15,634 bases of DNA, taken from assembly GCA_027318525.1 (NCBI GenBank), contig DAHVPA010000018.1:1-15634 (forward strand), given 5' to 3'. Positions 14,421 to 15,634 of this stretch are shown here, piece by piece (within the stretch, counting starts at the first letter, position 1; each line of letters starts with the position of its first letter). Below the pieces are notes generated by a model. It worked only from the letters and a program-made list of their open reading frames with translations. It searched no databases and was not told the origin of the DNA. Source of the DNA: Candidatus Cloacimonadota bacterium. GTDB lineage: Bacteria; Cloacimonadota; Cloacimonadia; Cloacimonadales; Cloacimonadaceae. A program made the position numbers and the translations under genes.

Positions 14421-15634
14421 TTATTTAAGCCGGCTGCGGATGTCCAGTTCCACTGCGGCGGCAATTTCTTCTATGCGGCTGAGCAATTTCTCGGCACGGG
14501 AAGTGATGTCTTCGATAAATTCGGGGGTGGTGACGCCTTTGATATTAATCATGATGTTGTAATAAGCGGCTTTAGCGCCGGTCAGAGCAGTCAGAGCGCC
14601 GACTCCGGCATCGGAAAGGGCGTTGATGTTGCCGATTTGCGCCACCTGCTGAGCCAGTTCCACCGCGGCAAGGGAAAGCTCCAGAGTTTCAAAAGGGGCG
14701 AGGATGGCTTTTTGGGTGGTTTCTTCAATTTTGGCATTGCGCAGAGCGATTTCCTCGTCTGTCTTTTTGGGCAGGCGCATGGCATCCATCAGCAGATTGA
14801 AAGCGTCTGTATCCTTGTCAATACCCTGCAGGGAAGCGTCTTTGACGACCTGTGCCTTTTCAGCCAGCAACAGGGCTGCTTCCCTGACCTGCTCATAACC
14901 TTTTTTATCCACGGTCAGGTTCGAAACCATCGCTGTCAGAGCACCGCTCATAGCTGTGCAAAGCGCTGCCACACTGCCGCCTCCGGGAGCGGGTGAATCA
15001 GTGGAAAGCAAGTCGCAGAAACCGGTCAGGCTAAGATTGACCAAAGCCTCGGGACGCGCTATGGCATACTCGATGACCTTTTTATCCAAATCAAACGGAC
15101 CCAGGTCGGTCAGACCCATGCTCTGCACGGCTGTTTCCATCACCATACGCTCAGGAATGCCGGCGCTTTCTCCCAGACGCTTCAGATAATAGGTTCCCGC
15201 ATCCAGCAGAGCGGCTTTGGGAATCAGTCCAACCAGTTCGCTGCCTGTCACCTGAATGCCCATTTCGGCTGCCAGTTCGCGCACTTTCTCCAAAACGATG
15301 TGAGGCGGGGTGACTTTGTAATTGGTCAGGTTGATGCTTATCTGGGCGCGCTTGAAGCCTTCGATATACCAGCCGACTGCTTTGCAGGACTGGAATAAAC
15401 CGGGGATGATGACCTTGTTGCCGTCTGCATCCTTGAGTTGCTTGCCGTCAGGTCCTTTGGCAGGTCTGCCGCTTTCGCGGATGGTCAGTGCCAGCTCATG
15501 GGCTTTCTTTTTATCTCTGGTGTTGAGGTTGATGTTGTAAGCAATGAGGAATTCGCGGGCACCAATGGCAGTGGCACCGCTTTTGGCATTGAATTCATGC
15601 GGACCGAAATCTGGCTTCCAAGCGGGGTCTTTGG
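14421..15634 (-). CDS. ftcD: Glutamate formiminotransferase / formimidoyl-THF cyclodeaminase, N-terminus cut off
   Basis: An open frame runs without a stop from the right edge to TAA at 14421-14423; 403 codons are visible. Residues 1 to about 190 are the C-terminal subdomain of glutamate formiminotransferase: PDFGPHEFNAKSGATAIGAR, FLIAYNINLNTRDKKKA, AVGWYIEGFKRAQISINLTN, then TPPHIVLEKVRE and VTGSELVGLIPKAALL. From about 200 the cyclodeaminase domain follows with its signature LLSTDSPAPGGGSVAALC (about 208-225) and helical remainder. The fused enzyme moves the formimino group from formimino-glutamate to tetrahydrofolate and then deaminates it to methenyl-THF, in histidine catabolism or related one-carbon supply. 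It is cytoplasmic. The N-terminal subdomain with the catalytic His lies outside the window. Two-domain fusion is seen directly; start and upstream partners are not. Confidence 0.95.
   Translation of the reverse strand, partial: KDPAWKPDFGPHEFNAKSGATAIGAREFLIAYNINLNTRDKKKAHELALTIRESGRPAKGPDGKQLKDADGNKVIIPGLFQSCKAVGWYIEGFKRAQISINLTNYKVTPPHIVLEKVRELAAEMGIQVTGSELVGLIPKAALLDAGTYYLKRLGESAGIPERMVMETAVQSMGLTDLGPFDLDKKVIEYAIARPEALVNLSLTGFCDLLSTDSPAPGGGSVAALCTAMSGALTAMVSNLTVDKKGYEQVREAALLLAEKAQVVKDASLQGIDKDTDAFNLLMDAMRLPKKTDEEIALRNAKIEETTQKAILAPFETLELSLAAVELAQQVAQIGNINALSDAGVGALTALTGAKAAYYNIMINIKGVTTPEFIEDITSRAEKLLSRIEEIAAAVELDIRSRLK

Noticed and set aside
14421..15293. Cyclodeaminase as a separate gene starting at an internal TTG (15293)
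   Set aside because: The frame continues without a stop to the window edge and encodes a clear formiminotransferase subdomain, so TTG is an internal Leu codon.

Overview
The window looks like chromosome of a Gram-negative, anaerobic-type bacterium of the FCB group. Candidatus Cloacimonadota is the best guess. Supporting signs are secreted proteins ending in a YPNPF...SG(V/I)Y-type sorting (FlgD-like) domain, a streptopain-type C10 protease with FN3 and choice-of-anchor-J-like modules, a DUF6029-type outer-membrane barrel, and a fused formiminotransferase-cyclodeaminase. The phylum is an inference; no marker gene is present.

Left edge (1-961, minus strand): a DUF2877 (AllH/YlbF-like) gene runs into the start of fdrA (AllF-like), which leaves the window. 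Between this pair and the next operon (962-1314) lie a short tandem repeat, two competing hairpins, a decayed plus-strand 3' end of another sorting-domain gene, and a good intrinsic terminator for the operon to its right.

Centre (1315-9954, minus strand): a tight six-gene operon, transcribed dsbD > NTF2-like/Omp28-like lipoprotein > TlpA-like thioredoxin > DUF6029 barrel > thioredoxin-like protein with sorting domain > C10 cysteine protease. Gaps are 2-43 nt or small overlaps. Five of the six proteins carry a CxxC or close Cys pair, and the sixth is a protease whose catalytic residue is a thiol. I read it as a possible reducing chain from inner membrane to cell surface that serves a secreted cysteine protease. 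This is the most interesting feature of the window.

A 654-nt gap (9955-10608) separates divergent transcription. It has no convincing gene but several short inverted repeats and candidate promoters for both directions.

Right-centre (10609-14250, plus strand): a MalK/UgpC-type ABC ATPase without its permeases, a small predicted outer-membrane protein directly behind it, and a larger predicted outer-membrane barrel of unknown role. After them comes an elaborate G/C-rich inverted repeat built from 11-nt units (14279-14336).

Right edge (14421-15634, minus strand): bifunctional glutamate formiminotransferase/formimidoyl-THF cyclodeaminase, cut by the window edge on its N-terminal side, with its own terminator. 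No rRNA, tRNA, CRISPR array, integrase or complete insertion sequence was recognised.
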